A stretch of DNA of 64,000 bases from NCBI GenBank assembly GCA_017654935.2, contig CM065704.1, positions 20,681,308 through 20,745,307 of the forward strand, read 5' to 3'. The notes beneath the pieces were generated by a model. The model ran no database searches. It was not told the DNA's origin and saw nothing but the letters and a program-made list of their open reading frames with translations. Position 1 is the first letter of the stretch, and each line of letters opens with the position of its first letter. Both the position numbers and the translations under genes were made by a program. Of this stretch, positions 25,401-39,290 are shown one piece after another. Source of the DNA: Phymorhynchus buccinoides (taxonomy: Eukaryota > Mollusca > Gastropoda > Neogastropoda > Raphitomidae).

Positions 25401-28400
25401 ACGTGGCTGCAATGCGAGAGAAATGCCTTCATGTACTTGTTAGTCATAACACACTGTGACCGCCTACGGTACATGTGTTCTAACTCTGCTGCTAGCGGTG
25501 GGAGTGGCACAATACAAATAACAACATGGCGCCCCTTTGGCAACATAAACGCGGCCAATGGCTTGCTCTCTATTTTTTAGCTTTGTGGTTCATACTCTAG
25601 TGACCGAGCAGTGTGAAGCCGTAAACCATCAGCACAAGAAAGCGCCCCGCCCGTCCTGGCACGAAACATATATGTGGCGCTGTGACAACCATAATCCTTC
25701 TGAACATCTTCAGAATGACAATAGATTTTGTTCTCCTTTTTTTTCTATAACTATCATTTTTAAACCTTCAAATTGCAATATAAGGCTTATGTGATCGGCT
25801 TACATTAATTTAAAGCCATGTTTTGAGAAACACGCTGATATAACGAATCGCCGATCTGACCGAAATTCGTTATAGACGTCACGTCGGATACAGTGAATGC
25901 CGTTATTCGAAGTGTTTTTAAATGATCTCTGGATTTTGTTATAAACACGAAGAGAGTCGTTTGACTATGATCGTGCGGCGGGGAAGGCCGTATATGCGTG
26001 GCACAAGCGAACATTCTATACATTTTGCATGCTATAGCAGCAGAATCGTTAGGAAGTAGTGAAAACATTCTGCACATTTTATACATTGTTAACAAGTTTA
26101 CATGGGGCCAACCTTTCCTGTATACAAAGATGTCATGTTTTTTGAATTTTACCAAAAAGGAGTTCCTTTTTAAAAAATGTCAAACAGATCTTTGTGTTCT
26201 ACTGTAATTTTTCAAAACCTTTACATGAGCATTTTGTATAAATTGTGGGAAAAGAGTACATAAAATACTTTCATAAATCAATTATTTTTCCTTCAGCACC
26301 CCTGGACCCCGCCTTTCAGTGTTTTTCCTTATTGTAGTAGCTGCACGCATAGCGTTGTTATCGGCTTACTACTTTTTGTATGCTGGTAACACTTTTCCAC
26401 ACTTACACCTCCGGATATTACAACATACGGATAGAAATTTGATATAGCCGCACGATGATTATTACTAAATCAACCTTTTAGAAATTTGTTTTACCGTCGC
26501 GACCGGATCGGCTACAGTGAATGCCTGGTTATAACGGAGCACTTTTGAGTATGTCCCTTGCAGTTTCGTTGTAACCGTACGTCGACATGATAAATCACAA
26601 CACACCAGAACAAAAACCAACGCACACAGACAGACACACACACACAGACAGACAGGCGCCTACTACATTCACACACAACAGCCACACAACACCCACATAG
26701 CAGGGTGGGTACGTGTTCACGAGCACACGACATTCACCACACACCCTGACACTACACACACAACACCCACACACCGGCTAATCACTCCTACCTTCCATTC
26801 CATCTCCCACTTCTTTTTCCATTTCAAGGTCTTATTGTTGCTAAAAGTTAAAAAAGATTAGAGGTAACAAAATAAATGGTGTTGAGTGAGCAATATTGTT
26901 TATGTCAAAACACGACTTTCAAGGAAATTTGGCGGACATTGAAAGTTGTCAATGACTCGCCATGAAATAGGAATCTAAACTCATTGAGATGGCAGCGAGA
27001 GAGAGCAATAAACTTACTGGAGGATTATATTTTTTTGTGTGGTGTGAACCACCGTGTGTAACGTGTGTTGTGTGTGTGTGTGTGGGTGCTAGGCACAATG
27101 TGCCGTAACGCGTGCGTTATGCATATGTTGAAATGTATGCATGCGTAGTGTGTGCCTCTGTGTACTGTTCCCACACACACAAACACGGGGAACGCGCGCG
27201 CACACGCCCTGAACACACACCACACACACACACGCTAAAAGCTATACGCCACACACAACTCCACATGCTGCAACGTCGCGAACGCGTCGAACAACACTAC
27301 ACACATCACACACGTCGCAGCGCACACACACCACACACACATACACTCACACACTATAAGGAGACTCCCGATAAACACCACTGCCCACACCAAAGCAAAA
27401 TTCTTCGTTATATGAAATCTACACTAATCACAAAATGTTTGAGAAATTGGTATTAGGCAACAAATTCAAATGACAGTAGATTGGTATTGATTACGCAGGC
27501 TGCCATTAAAATATTTACATGTATAGGGAATGGAGCTGTGTTTACGATACCATCTCTGGCTATAAGGGTCCGTAACATTTTAGAGGTTTTCTCTAACTAG
27601 ACACCGCACTGTTAATGCATAATACTAAATTCATATCGAAGGGCGTGTTTATGCAACCGAGGGCGGTCAAGGTGACCTTGGGTATTCGAAATAGCGCCCT
27701 CCTGCGTAACTCTTGCATCTTCAACTTTCTAGATTTGCTCCCCCTCCCCCCCCCCCTTCCACTAGTCGCGCCAAGCTTCAACAATATAAAATAAATAAGG
27801 ACAAAGTCGCAAGTAACTAAGTCAGACAAAAACTAAGGTGGATAGGAGACACTGAACTATGCACAAAGTCTGTTTTCTGCAAATGTCCCCCATAAGCTGG
27901 AGCAAGTGTAGAGGAAGGTGGGGGGGGCATATATGAAAGGTGTGGTAATTTGAACCCCCCATATCTCAAAAAGTTAAAATAACAATTTGCAGAGTTTCTA
28001 TGGTGAGTTCAGCTCAATTCTTACTTCCCCTTAACTCGTGAACGCATGTAAGATGGGCGACAAAAAAAAAGGAATGCCGCCAAAAGGTGATTGAAAGTTT
28101 TCTTTTTAAAACTAAACATGCGGCTAAGGCAACACATCCTAAATCCTTGTGGTAATGGGGAATAGAACACGTGAATTGGGAAGAACATATTATCCCTATT
28201 GTAAGTGAAGGAATATCTAAACCTGCAGAGTTGATCTAACCGAAAGCAAGCACTGAGATGGCAGCAAGTTGTCATGGGGTCAAATAGGGGTGAAAACCCA
28301 GAAATCTAATGAACACATGTAGAGGTATTATGAAACAACACACACACCACTTTAATTAGAAACATGGGTTTTCAAAGCTAGCAAGGAAACACCAATTCTT

Positions 28401-28929
28401 TGCAATGTTTCATATTATAAACGATGCGTTCTGATCGTCATGTGCATTTGGAATTGTAAAATCTTGCTTTTGCTTGATGTTAAACTGAAATGATGATTGT
28501 TTCTTTCTTGATAAATGAGGGTAAATGTTATAACTTTGTTTTATTTTAGACACCCGTCCTATTCAATTGCTTTACTTGGTGTTTCATATTGCCCGCATTT
28601 TAGTTTCACAAACGTTCAATTCTCATTTTATAATACTAATGTCATGAAACTGTTTTTGTTTATTGTTTGAACAGCACGGACACATTGCTATAAAAGCCAT
28701 GTAACAACGTTATGAAACTCTCCTCTGCTTTTGTTTTACTGGACAAATAAATGTTGAAAAAAATTTTTTCCTATTTAGGCCCCGCTTGTCCCGTAACGTG
28801 CTCACATTAGCAGTCTAGTACATCTGCAATAAAATTAGGGGGGAAATCGTGTACCATTGCTTGGACTGGCAAATCAAAAGGGGAAATACTTATAGATAAC
28901 ACAAAAAAATAAGAGTAGGGAATACCAAA

Positions 28930-31186
28930 TATTTATTCACAAAATAAGGTAAGGGAATTAGTTCATTCAAATAAGGTAGGGTAACTAGTTATTAACAAAT
29001 AAGGTAGGGGAACTAGTTATTAACAAATAAGGTAGGGGAACTAGTTATTAACAAATAAGGTAAGGGAACTATTTATTCACAAATAAGGTAGGGGAACTAT
29101 TTATTCACAAATAAGGTAGGGGAACTATTTATTCACAGATAAGGTAGGGGAACTATTTATTCACAAATAAGGTAAAGGAATTAGTTATTCACAAATAAGG
29201 TAGGGGAACTATTTATTCACAAATAAGGTAGGGGAACTAGTTATTCACAGATAAGGTAGGGGAACTAGTTATTCACAGATAAGGTAGGGGAACTATTTAT
29301 TCACAGATAAGGTAGGGGAACTATTTATTCACAAATAAGGTAGGGGAACTATTCACAGATTATTCACAAATAAGGTCACAGATAAGGTAGGGGAACTAGT
29401 TATTCACAAATAAGGTAGGGGAACTATTTATTCACAAATAAGGTAAGGGAACTATTTATTCACAAATAAGGTTGGGGAACTAGTTATTCACAAATAAGGT
29501 AGGGGAACTATTTATTCACAGATAAGGTAGGGGAACTATTTATTCACAAATAAGGTAAAGGAATTAGTTATTCACAAATAAGGTAGGGGAACTAGTTATT
29601 CACAAATAAGGTAGGGGAACTAGTTATTCACAGATAAGGTAGGGGAACTAGTTATAAGGTAAAGGAATTAGTTATTCACAAATAAGGTAGGAACTATTTA
29701 TTCACAAATAAGGTAAAACTAGTTATTCACAAATAAGGTAGGGGAACTATTTATTCACAAATAAGGTAGGGGAACTAGTTATTATTCACAGATAAGGTAG
29801 GGGAACTATTTATTCACAGATAAGGTAGGGGAACTATTTATTCACAAATAAGGTTGGGGAACTAGTTATTCACAAATAAGGTAGGGGAACTAGTTATTCA
29901 CAAATAAGGTAGGGGAACTAGTTATTCACAGATAAGGTAGGGGAACTAGTTATTCACAAATAAGGTAGGGGAACTAGTTATTCACAAATAAGGTAGGGGA
30001 ACTATTTATTCACAAATAAGGTTGGGGAACTAGTAATTCACAAATAAGGTAGGGGAACTAGTTATTCACAAATAAGGTAGGGGAACTAGTTATTCACAAA
30101 TAAGGTAGGGGAACTAGTTATTCACAAATAAGGTAGGGGAACTAGTTATTCACAAATAAGGTAGGGGAACTTTTCACAAATAAGGTAGGGGAACTAGTTA
30201 TCCACAAATAAGGTAGGGGAACTAGTTATTCACAAATAAGGTAGGGGAACTATTTATTCACAAATAAGGTAGGGGAACTATTTATTCACAGATAAGGTAG
30301 GGGAACTATTTATTCACAAATAAGGTAAGGGAATTAGTTATTCACAAATAAGGTAGGGGAACTATTTATTCACAAAGAAGGTAGGGGAACTATTTATTCA
30401 CAAATAAGGTAGGGGAACTAGTTATTCACAAATAAGGTAGGGAACTAGTTATTCACAAATAAGGTAAGGGAACTATTTATTCACAAATAAGGTAGGGGAA
30501 CTATTTATTGAAGGCGCACAAATAAGGTAGGGGAACTATTTATTCACAACATAAGGTAGGGGAACTATTTATTCACATACATAAGGTAGGGGAACTAGTT
30601 ATTCACAGATAAGGTAGGGGAACTATTTATTCACAAATAAGGTAGGGGAACTATTTATTCACAAATAAGGTAAGGGAATTAGTTATTCACAAATAAGGTA
30701 GGGGAACTATTTATTCACAAATAAGGTAGGGGAACTAGTTATTCACAAATAAGGTAGGGGAACTATTTATTCACAAATAAGGTAGGGGAACTAGTTATTC
30801 ACAAATAAGGTAGGGGAACTATTTATTCACAAATAAGGTAGGGGAACTATTTATTCACAAATAAGGTAGGGGAACTAGTTATTAACAAATAAGGTAGGGG
30901 AACTATTTATTCACAAATAAGGTTGGGGAACTAGTTATTCACAAATAAGGTAAGGGAATTAGTTATTAACAAATAAGGTAGGGGAACTAGTTATTCACAA
31001 ATAAGGTAAGGGAACTATTTATTCACAAATAAGGTAAAGGAATTAGTTATTCACAAATAAGGTAAGGGAACTATTTATTCACAAATAAGGTAAGGGAACT
31101 ATTTATTCACAAATAAGGTAGGGGAACTAGTTATTCACAGATAAGATAGGGGAACTTTTCACAAATAAGGTAGGGGAACTATTTAT
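28930..31186 (-). repeat. 28-bp satellite, inverted copy
   Basis: Reverse complement of the 12031-14400 array, with units such as GGAACTAGTTATTCACAAAT followed by AAGGTAGG. Unit order and truncated units differ from the other copy, and CACAGATAAGG variants are frequent. This could be real allelic difference or consensus error. Confidence 0.93.
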
Positions 31187-31592
31187 ACAAAAGGCCCCCG
31201 GTATCCCTACGGAGGGAAACGAAAGTAATAAATGTGATAACCCATTATGAAGCTTGCATCACAATTTGCACAAGAATAAGGGCTGCATTTTAAATGGAGC
31301 AGTGATGACATTAGGGCAACATCGGTAGGGGATACGTTGGCCCTTGGGACCTTCCGCAAGGACAGCTGTCCTAATGTCCTCTTTACTGGGAGAGTCCAGT
31401 ATAAAGCCCAGCCCTCCAGAATAGCAATCACCTTCTCTGCTATCCGGCAGTCATGGTCGCACACTAATGGTTGGTTCACATAAGAGGGATGTGTAGTGTG
31501 TAACTAGCAGCTGAACCTGTCTCTTTGTTGACCAGATTGGATGTATTTTTTCTTTGTATTTTTCAAAAACATCTCCGGCCGGTACTTGTTCG

Positions 31593-31810
31593 GTCGAACT
31601 CTCTCTCTCTCTCTCTCTCCACTCTCTTCTCTCAATCTCTCTCTCAATGGACTCTCTCTCGTCTCTCAAGATAAGGGGGATCTCTCTCTCGCTCAAGAAA
31701 TTAAAAAGGAGGTCGAGGGGGGGTAGCTCTCTCTCTCTCTCGTCTCTCTCTCACTCTTCTCTCTCTCTCTCTCTCATCGTCTCTCTCTCATCTCTCTCTC
31801 TCAGGTATAT

Positions 31811-31845
<35 letters not shown>

Positions 31846-31867
31846 CGTCTCTCTCTCTCTCTCTCAT

Positions 31868-31911
<44 letters not shown>

Positions 31912-31925
31912 CTCTATCTCTGTCA
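31593..31925. repeat. (CT)n tract, interrupted; inverted counterpart of the (GA)n tract
   Basis: CT dinucleotides broken by many short non-CT interruptions, whereas the counterpart at 11352-11555 is pure. The interruptions are typical of uncorrected long reads over a microsatellite. Confidence 0.85.
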
Positions 31926-31933
31926 GAGAATTA

Positions 31934-32890
31934 ATGTTGTCATTCTTAGATGAAAGATACCAACTTGTTTTCACTAATGGTAAAAAATCCTCTCTCCTCC
32001 CTTTAAAATATGGTATCCTCCTCCTTGGCCCGATCCTCTTTTCAATTTATATTAATGATTTGCCTCTCAATTTTCAAGCTCTCTGTGACATGTTCGCGGA
32101 TGATACTACTCTCCATACAAGCAACTCCAAAGTAGAAAACATAGTTCATGCATTGCAAGAAAGTATCAATCAGTTAACAGAATGGTCTGAACTAAACCAC
32201 ATGAGTCTAAATCCTAACAAAACTAAATTCATGCTTGTGACCACTAGGCAAAAACGACAACTTTTTTCCTGTTCTCTCCCCTTGCATATAAATGGTAACG
32301 ATATTGAAGAAGTTAACTCACATAAAGTACTAGGGGTCTTAATTGATAATAATTTATCTTGGTCTAACCATGTACAAACTCTTTGTAAAACAATTTCCAA
32401 GAAAAATATATATTTCTATGCAAAATAAAACACTTTCTAAACACAGATTCACGCAAACTTTTCTTCCATGCATACATTGAATCTCACATAAACTATTCGT
32501 CTACACTCTGGGATTCAGCAAGTGAGCAAACCCTAAAACCACTGCATAGTCTCTATAGACGAGCACTGAAATTAGTCTTACTCAAATCGTCGAGTCTTAC
32601 TCAATCCGATTATGTATCATTAGACATTCTCCCTCTTCATTTTAAATTTAGATATAAGGGGGGTGGGGCGGGGGCAATATTTATGTTCAAAATTATGTTA
32701 GGCTATGCTCCTCCTTCTCTACAAGAAAAAATTCAATTCAACATGAAACAGCCGAGTCCCTCATAGACTGATGTTACCTCTTCCCAAATTAGATTTATTC
32801 AAATCTAGCTTACAATATGCAGGGGGTCTCCTCTGGAACGGCATTTCTTCCCAATTTAACGTTCATGTTTGTTTAAACACATTCAAAAAA
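31934..32890 (+). pseudogene. Non-LTR RT fragment, second copy (plus strand)
   Basis: It reads MLSFLDERYQLVFTNGKK, LLGPILFSIYINDLPL, FADDTTLHTSNSK, SLNPNKTKFMLVTTR and VLGVLIDNNLSWSNHV. In shifted frames the thumb and C terminus continue to about 32890. It preserves the ADD catalytic pair that reads VDD in the 10206-11350 copy. The 5' end is cut by the CT tract. Confidence 0.8.
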
Positions 32891-33050
32891 AAAGATATCA
32901 TCAAATACTCATGAACGAATACTCATAATATCCAAGAATGTCTACTTTGCATTATTTTTCGAGTTATAGCTTTGTGGCTTGTGCCACAAACAAAAACGGA
33001 GGAAAGAAAGTTTCATTGACATTTTCATTGGATTTTCTCCCCTTGGGGAG

Positions 33051-33202
33051 AGTGGGCCGATCCTGGAGGTACTGCAATACCAGGCCAACCCGTGGTGAAG
33101 GTGGAGCAAGCCCCTGATACTTCGCCGAGGTTCAAAAATCAGTTTAATATCGAAGCCCCCGATAGGGAGCGTATCAGATATTAAGCTGATAAGAACAGAC
33201 AC
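33051..33202 (-). ncRNA. U2 snRNA 3' portion, inverted copy
   Basis: Reverse complement of the 9680-9831 segment, with the GGTATTGCAGTACCTCC stem and TTCTTATCAGCTTAAT preserved. It ends against the A-rich LINE tail at 33203. Differences are few, so this part of contig C is still good. Confidence 0.9.
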
Positions 33203-36200
33203 TTTTTTTCATTCATTTTTATAAAGGATCTTTATTCAATAATACATGTTACAATATATACATATAATCAACCAGCATCAAAACAACACTCACACATTCA
33301 CACTCCACATTCAATTCAAACACACCAGCATTATAAAAGACATCAACATTTCTCTCCTTCACACACTCTCACACTCATCTACATACACCCTTGTACACTC
33401 ATTAGCACCACCCCCCCCCCCTCCCCCCGATCTTTTCCCCAATAAGCAAAAAAAAAAGAAAAATAAAAGGAGTTCCCTCTGTGTCTGTGTCTCTCTATCT
33501 CTGTCTCTCACTCTCTCTCCTCTCTCTCCTCTCTCTATCTATCTATCTCTCTATTCTCTCTCTCTATACTCCTCTCTTCTATCTTCTGTTGTTAAGGAGC
33601 GAAAGGTTTACCCCTTAAAAAACCGAAAACCCAAAAATTTTTGGCTCGTTTGGAGTAGGAGGAGTCGCGTTTTGGTGTCTCATTCTGGAAGGTTCTAAAG
33701 GCCGCTAGATGTTTAAAAATTGTACTATTATTTATATTAAGCCCGCGCTTTTTTTTTATTCTTTAAAGATCCACCAGTTCACGTGTCAAATCACGGGTTT
33801 CACGCGTTTTCCCACTTATAGGTTTGTCTAGGGAATATCTGGACAATTTTGAAACAGGGTTTTTTACTTTTCCCATTACAAGTTTAGGCCCCCAAAATTT
33901 GATAACAATGGACAAAATGAAATGGTTTTTAAGGTAAGCAGCTGGCCCAATTCCATGAGCCAATTTGGGCGACATTTTTTGGGTCATATGGGTCAATACA
34001 TTTATTCAAATGGGAACTGAAAAAAAAAAAACAACCCACCCAATGGGGGGGGGACCGATTATCGTGCTTGGGTCACCATACTTATGAACAATCAGTTTAT
34101 AAAAAAGATGCAGATTTAATGCTATGCGCTTTCCATAAATTAACTGAGCCTCTGCTAAAGGAAGTAAACATTTACGAGATGATCATGTGGGAACTGTAGG
34201 ATAAGCCACTGACCGGGCTAAGGTAAAAAAAAAAAATGAGACAGGACGACATACCTAGTAAATTTTTCCTGAGGTATTCGATGAGTTAGAAAAATGATAA
34301 TCTGGAATCATAAGTATACTTTGAGCCCTAAACCAAATTTGACACGGCCACCACTAATATTGCCCTCTCGAGAAATAATGTTTGCACATCTGGAGCCCAT
34401 CGAGGGGACGCTTGAGGCCTATGTGAATACTTTGTAATCTTAATGGGATACTAGTGACATTTTATCCGCTCTCCCTTTATCCCTTGTAAGACGAGATTAT
34501 GAGTGTTTCTAGGACAAAACGACATAATCACTAATTATTATAATTATGCACGTGAAAAAAAAAACTAATAATACAGAGTTCTTTATTACAACATACATAT
34601 TATATAATAATAAATAACACTATCTGGAACATCGAGTATGCTTGTATTTAAGATAGCTCTATAATAGCCATAATTGCGATAATTTAACCATAGTCTTAAA
34701 CCCATCAGCAAGACTTCGACATGCAAGGGAAAATTTGATAGCGGGCATTATATGATGTTCTGCAAAAAAATCTACTTAAAAAAAAAAAATCCTAATACGT
34801 AGCGTATTGTTAATTTACTTTGCGTAGCGAAATGTGTTCTCGAGCTCTTAATCTTACCGTCTTACTGATATATTTGATTTTCCCTCAAAAGAAAACAGTG
34901 ATCACATGCTTACGGAAAACAGCCTATTTTCCATAGTTAATACCGTAAATGAGTTAGGTGGAGGATGATACAGATTCCACCTCTGGTCACTAATTAAAAA
35001 CAATGTTAGACTCTCTTTAGCGATCTAAATGATCTGATTTTAGCCCGCGTAACCGACATACTTTGTTCTGCGCACGGCTCTTATGAAGAGTAATACAAAA
35101 AACGAGACTCTTTTTGCTAATGTGGAGCTTTTGGGTTAGACAAATTCTCTAAGGATCATACTCGTCATGCATCCGGAAAAATGACAGTTACCTTGCTCTT
35201 AGTCTATTGCACAGGTGTGAAAAGAAAGGCCCACGGGGATTTATTGGAACGTAGATGTACTTAGTATTGCTTGTGATTGCCATAAATATGTCAAAATTGA
35301 CTAATACGGTTAATAGAAAACATAGAAGATTTTTTTTTGATTAAACTAGCTATGAGCAAAAAAAATTCGAAAAATGGTTACCTGATGCTGTTTGTGCCAA
35401 GCGTGACCATATGAGGAATTTGTAAACACTAGGCATTCCAACACCCGCTGTTTTAGAATGGTCTTGAATGCAGTGCAAAAGGACCCTCCAAGGAAAGCGT
35501 AGCGCGAATATTAGACACGATGCATACAAAAAAAAAAAGACAAATTGTGCCGGGATGTAAACAAATGCATTAAAATCATCGTCATGAAATAAAGACTACC
35601 GCATGTTGGAGTCATGAATGGCTTATAAAAAGGAAGGGGTTTTGAGAGGGTTCTTCACTAAATAACTCCTGGCATGGATAATCTTACGGTGCCAGGAAAG
35701 GGCCACCCAGTTTGGTCTGAGGCCGGGCAGTTCGCTTCGATTGTTCAAGGCAAAAACCCGAGTTCGCAAACCTGGGTACAGGGGGAAAACAATTTTTGCT
35801 TCTCAACATTTGGCCCAGATATGGGTCGATACGGTCTTTAAGAAAAACCAGTGTTAGTGTCCTTACGAATTAAAGTGATGTAAGGGGGGGGGGGGGACCC
35901 ACATAATAAACCCGACTGCGTGAATCCGTTTGTAAATTATTGCCCACTTAAGCAGCATTTACGTAAAAGAACCCAGTGGCAAATTCTTTAGTGAGACCAT
36001 CATTCCCTGGGCAGTTGTCAATTTTGGTACGAAATGTTTAACCCCCCCCACCCCCCCCAGTCATCAGTCACACCAAAAAAAAAAACATCGTCTTCATGTA
36101 CTGTCCAAAAAAAAAAAAAAAAATCTCGAGGTACATGGGGCGCGACCTCTTGGCTGCAATTGCATCTCTGTCCCAGGGGGGGGGAGCAGCAACCCGAATT

Positions 36201-38937
36201 CCAGCAGAAGACGAAACTCTATCCCCGTCTAAATTTATAGTAACCTCAATCAATTTTTTTTAAAACCACTAAAAAGTTCCTTTATTAAAACCTATGTAAA
36301 AGCTCTGTTTGTGTCCCCTTGCTCTAAAATCTGGGCTTTAGATCGAATCTGGGAACCTTTTAATCTGTCTTCTTGTATTTGTAAAATTTTGTTTTTGATT
36401 TCTAAATCTTCCTCCCATTTACCTTGATTATCCAACGTAGAATATTAAAATCGCAGGACCAAAAAAGATAACAATTTTCACACTAAACTCGCTTCCTTAG
36501 ATAGAATCGATAAACGTAACAAAATTGTCGGTGCGGCAGGTGTGGGCTTAATGTAAACCAAAAAATACCAGGGGCTGATTATAGAGACCTGGGGGGACGG
36601 TACAGGATTACGGCCATGAAGGATCATTGACAAAGGTGATAAAAACAATGCTGTAGAAAGCTATTATTTCGTTTTAGTACTACATAACCTGCATCCCGCC
36701 ATTATTTGCCACGATCATTCATCACTTCAGTTCATTAGAGACATTTCAACAAATCATGATCAGGTCGAAAATATCGCGTCCTTTTCATCTCTTGTCCACT
36801 CATTAACAAACTAGAGAAATTGAACCACTGTCTTAGCGGGAATTGTCGAAGAGGATTCCGCACTCCGCCACTACGGCTTCTCTATGTGAGTTTATATAAC
36901 TTTGATCCGCCGGCCAGTTACCGCATGGAAGATCATTGCAACTGGAATCGAGTTATTTTCAATTATAATCATGGAACTAAGGGCACCACTATTAGCACTT
37001 TTTGCAACACACGCGATAGGCCTTGCAAGGAACACCACTCGGATCAGACCCTGTGTGGATAGTAACCATATTAGTCTTCTTCCCTTTTAGAGCCTACTAA
37101 CTTTAATACGTGCCTATGACACAAGTTACAACGTCTACGGAAAACCACGTACCTCAAACCCACAGTACGTCGACGCTCTTTGTGATTGATTATTGACCAC
37201 ATGTACACCACATGGGTGGGAAGGCAGACTACCACATCAGAAACAACACACTCTTTTAAGATAAAAAATGCTTGCGAGGGAGTCCCATTATTATGTGAAG
37301 CTACCCCAGGACACGCGTACGACAGTTCACTAATCGATCCACACAACTTCATCCTATGGTTATTCCTATGTACATCAATATTCAACTCAAACAACCTAAG
37401 TCGGACCCTCCCAACACAGTAATCCAATTAACACAACGTATGTGGATTGACTCGCTACAGTGCCAGACATCAGGAAGATCAACACTACGAATATAGAAAC
37501 GGTATGTGTGAACTGCGACAGCCCCCGTTAACACACACAACTTCTCGGGTGAACAGTTCTACCTGAGCTAGAGGTTTTACTCCTAAGTAACATGAGGATT
37601 GCCGGGGGCTATCGAATTAGCGGGTTTTAAACTGCCGCTGGTAGCAAAGGGTTTCATGTAGATCGTATGAATCGAATCCCTTCTGTGGACATGTCTCTGT
37701 TATATAGTATAAACAGGATTCAAAATTCTTTGTCGCTATAATCAGACTTATAACCCTTCTCTATGTCGTGCTTCATGCGGGCCCCTCTTCTCTCTCTGAG
37801 ATGCTCATATCATGTAAACTGCGTCCCATTAGTAGATATAAAGATGGTGGGGCCTCCGAAAAGGTAGAGGGGTTTCAGGGGATAAAACAAAAGGTAGGGC
37901 TAAGGCCCTCGGGGGGTTTCAGACATTTATGTTTGGTCTGGGTTTGCAGGGGAGAAGTCGGAAAAAAAATTGGGAAAGAACTAGCTAGACATAGGGGATT
38001 CAAACAATTGTGAAAGTCGGAGAAGAGAATTTCTTGAGTAAAAAGCATTACAAAAGGTTATGTTTGGGGGGGACATTAACTCATAAAAAAAAAACCCAGA
38101 AAATTTTACATTGAGTAGATAATGTTGGCATTTTTAAAGGAAAAAAAAACCCGTCGGTTTAAGTTCCTGATGGCACATAAGTCTTGGTATTTTGGTTGAA
38201 GGCGAAAGTTTAATAGTGGCAGGGTAGAGTAGTGTCCCTTATTGCGTTGTTGTTAAGCGCAGGTCCTCTGAGAACAACGCTTTTTATACATTTTTTATTA
38301 TTATTAAACATTGATTATAATGCTGGACACTACGTCTAGGGTCGAGGACTGTGATTTGATTCCCACGGTATTGCGAGGGGGGACAACATTCGTTCCTATC
38401 AGTTAATGGGTAGTAGTAGTTCAACTAGTTACATAAGCTTGCACAGGCCCTCGGAGTTGGAACGTTGGGAGGGGGGGCCGTTCTATGCAAAAGCAATGGG
38501 CACATTTTGTAACCTATCGTATTCTAACTTGCTACAAGCTAAGGAAGAAGTATCGTGGGTTAGTCTTGGAAAAACTGTGTTCAATCTACAAATAAACCCA
38601 TGAACTCCGTTCACCAAAATTTGGTTCAATATGCAATTGGTGTTTTAACTAGAAAAAACCCGAGGAGGGGATGTGTACCGTTAAAGTATTCGAAGTGGGG
38701 GGACCAAACTTCTTCCCTGACTCACCTCTCGTCTTTTCCCCTCTTGCCCTTACATTAACCAAAGGACAAAAGAAAACATGGATCCATTTGAAATTTATCT
38801 CTTGATAACATTCACGCGGGCGCGCGCACACGCACACACACACACCATGACAAAAAATGAATGAGCAGTTTGTCTTATAAAAACAAAAAGGCAAAAGCCA
38901 CGGAAAGCTGGGAACCTAACAGAATCATAACACTTTT

Positions 38938-38968
<31 letters not shown>

Positions 38969-39103
38969 ACACACAAAAAACACACCCACACACACAAACA
39001 CACACACACACACACACAAAGGTGAAAGCATAAAAAGAAGAATTTTGAGTTTAAGCAAAAAGCAAAACAGTGATTCAGTAAAATATATACTTTTTTTCAA
39101 TTT
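33203..39103 (-). pseudogene. Heavily corrupted inverted copy of the U2-targeted LINE
   Basis: The 3' UTR (33210-33440) is clear. Beyond it only islands match: KLAHGIGPAAYLKNHF (minus, near 33950), the complement of GGTGACACACCCAAAGTA near 34065, CTTTAGTGAGACCATCATTC near 35985, and the region complementary to 6850-7010 near 36300-36450. Intervening sequence is nearly unmatched and the interval is about 1.3 kb longer than expected. No functional ORF remains. Confidence 0.65.
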
Positions 39104-39143
39104 ATACTACACTTTGATCTTAGCCAAAAAGCCGAGAAGCGAT
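39104..39143 (-). ncRNA. U2 snRNA 5' end, about nt 1-39
   Basis: The reverse complement reads ATCGCTTCTCGGCTTTTTGG then CTAAGATCAAAGTGTAGTAT, the conserved U2 5' end up to the branch-point-pairing GUAGUA. It then switches to non-U2 LINE leader. Upstream (39164-39285) is the promoter segment shared with 5275-5385. Together with 9680 this defines the insertion point at about U2 nt 36-39, with an overlap of a few bases (GTAT or AGTA) as the possible target duplication. Confidence 0.9.
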
Positions 39144-39163
39144 AAAAGTCAACGGTATCATGA

Positions 39164-39285
39164 ACCTCAGCCAATCCACGACGTGACGTCGTATTTCTTG
39201 GCTGTTTTAATTTGCATTTTGACTGAATAAGAATGATTATAATTGTATCTCTGTTGCATTTTACCTTACTGTTATTCTCCTTCTT
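39164..39285 (-). promoter_or_regulatory. U2 upstream promoter segment, inverted copy
   Basis: Reverse complement of 5275-5385, ending about 20 bp before U2 +1. It lies in the expected place for the snRNA proximal promoter. Confidence 0.7.
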
Positions 39286-39290
39286 CTGGC

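Larger units (their letters stand above)
22461..39290 (-). repeat. Inverted, error-rich copy of about 5275-20621
   Basis: Starting at 22461 the sequence is the reverse complement of 20621 and continues in step back to the U2 promoter at 5275. The same landmarks appear in reverse order: CT/CA tracts, the TTATAAC repeats near 25850-26560, (GT)n near 27080, the C-rich run near 27740, the 28-bp satellite (28930-31186), the LINE fragment (31934-32890), U2 3' (33051-33202), the degraded LINE, and U2 5' (39104-39143). Differences are mostly one-base indels up to about 33.2 kb and much heavier beyond. This fits an unpolished redundant contig better than an old genomic duplication. Confidence 0.85.

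Noticed and set aside
36820..37427. Several 60-118 aa frames with balanced composition
   Set aside because: They fall in the corrupted part of contig C that should correspond to the LINE; no homology is visible and the sequence quality is doubtful.
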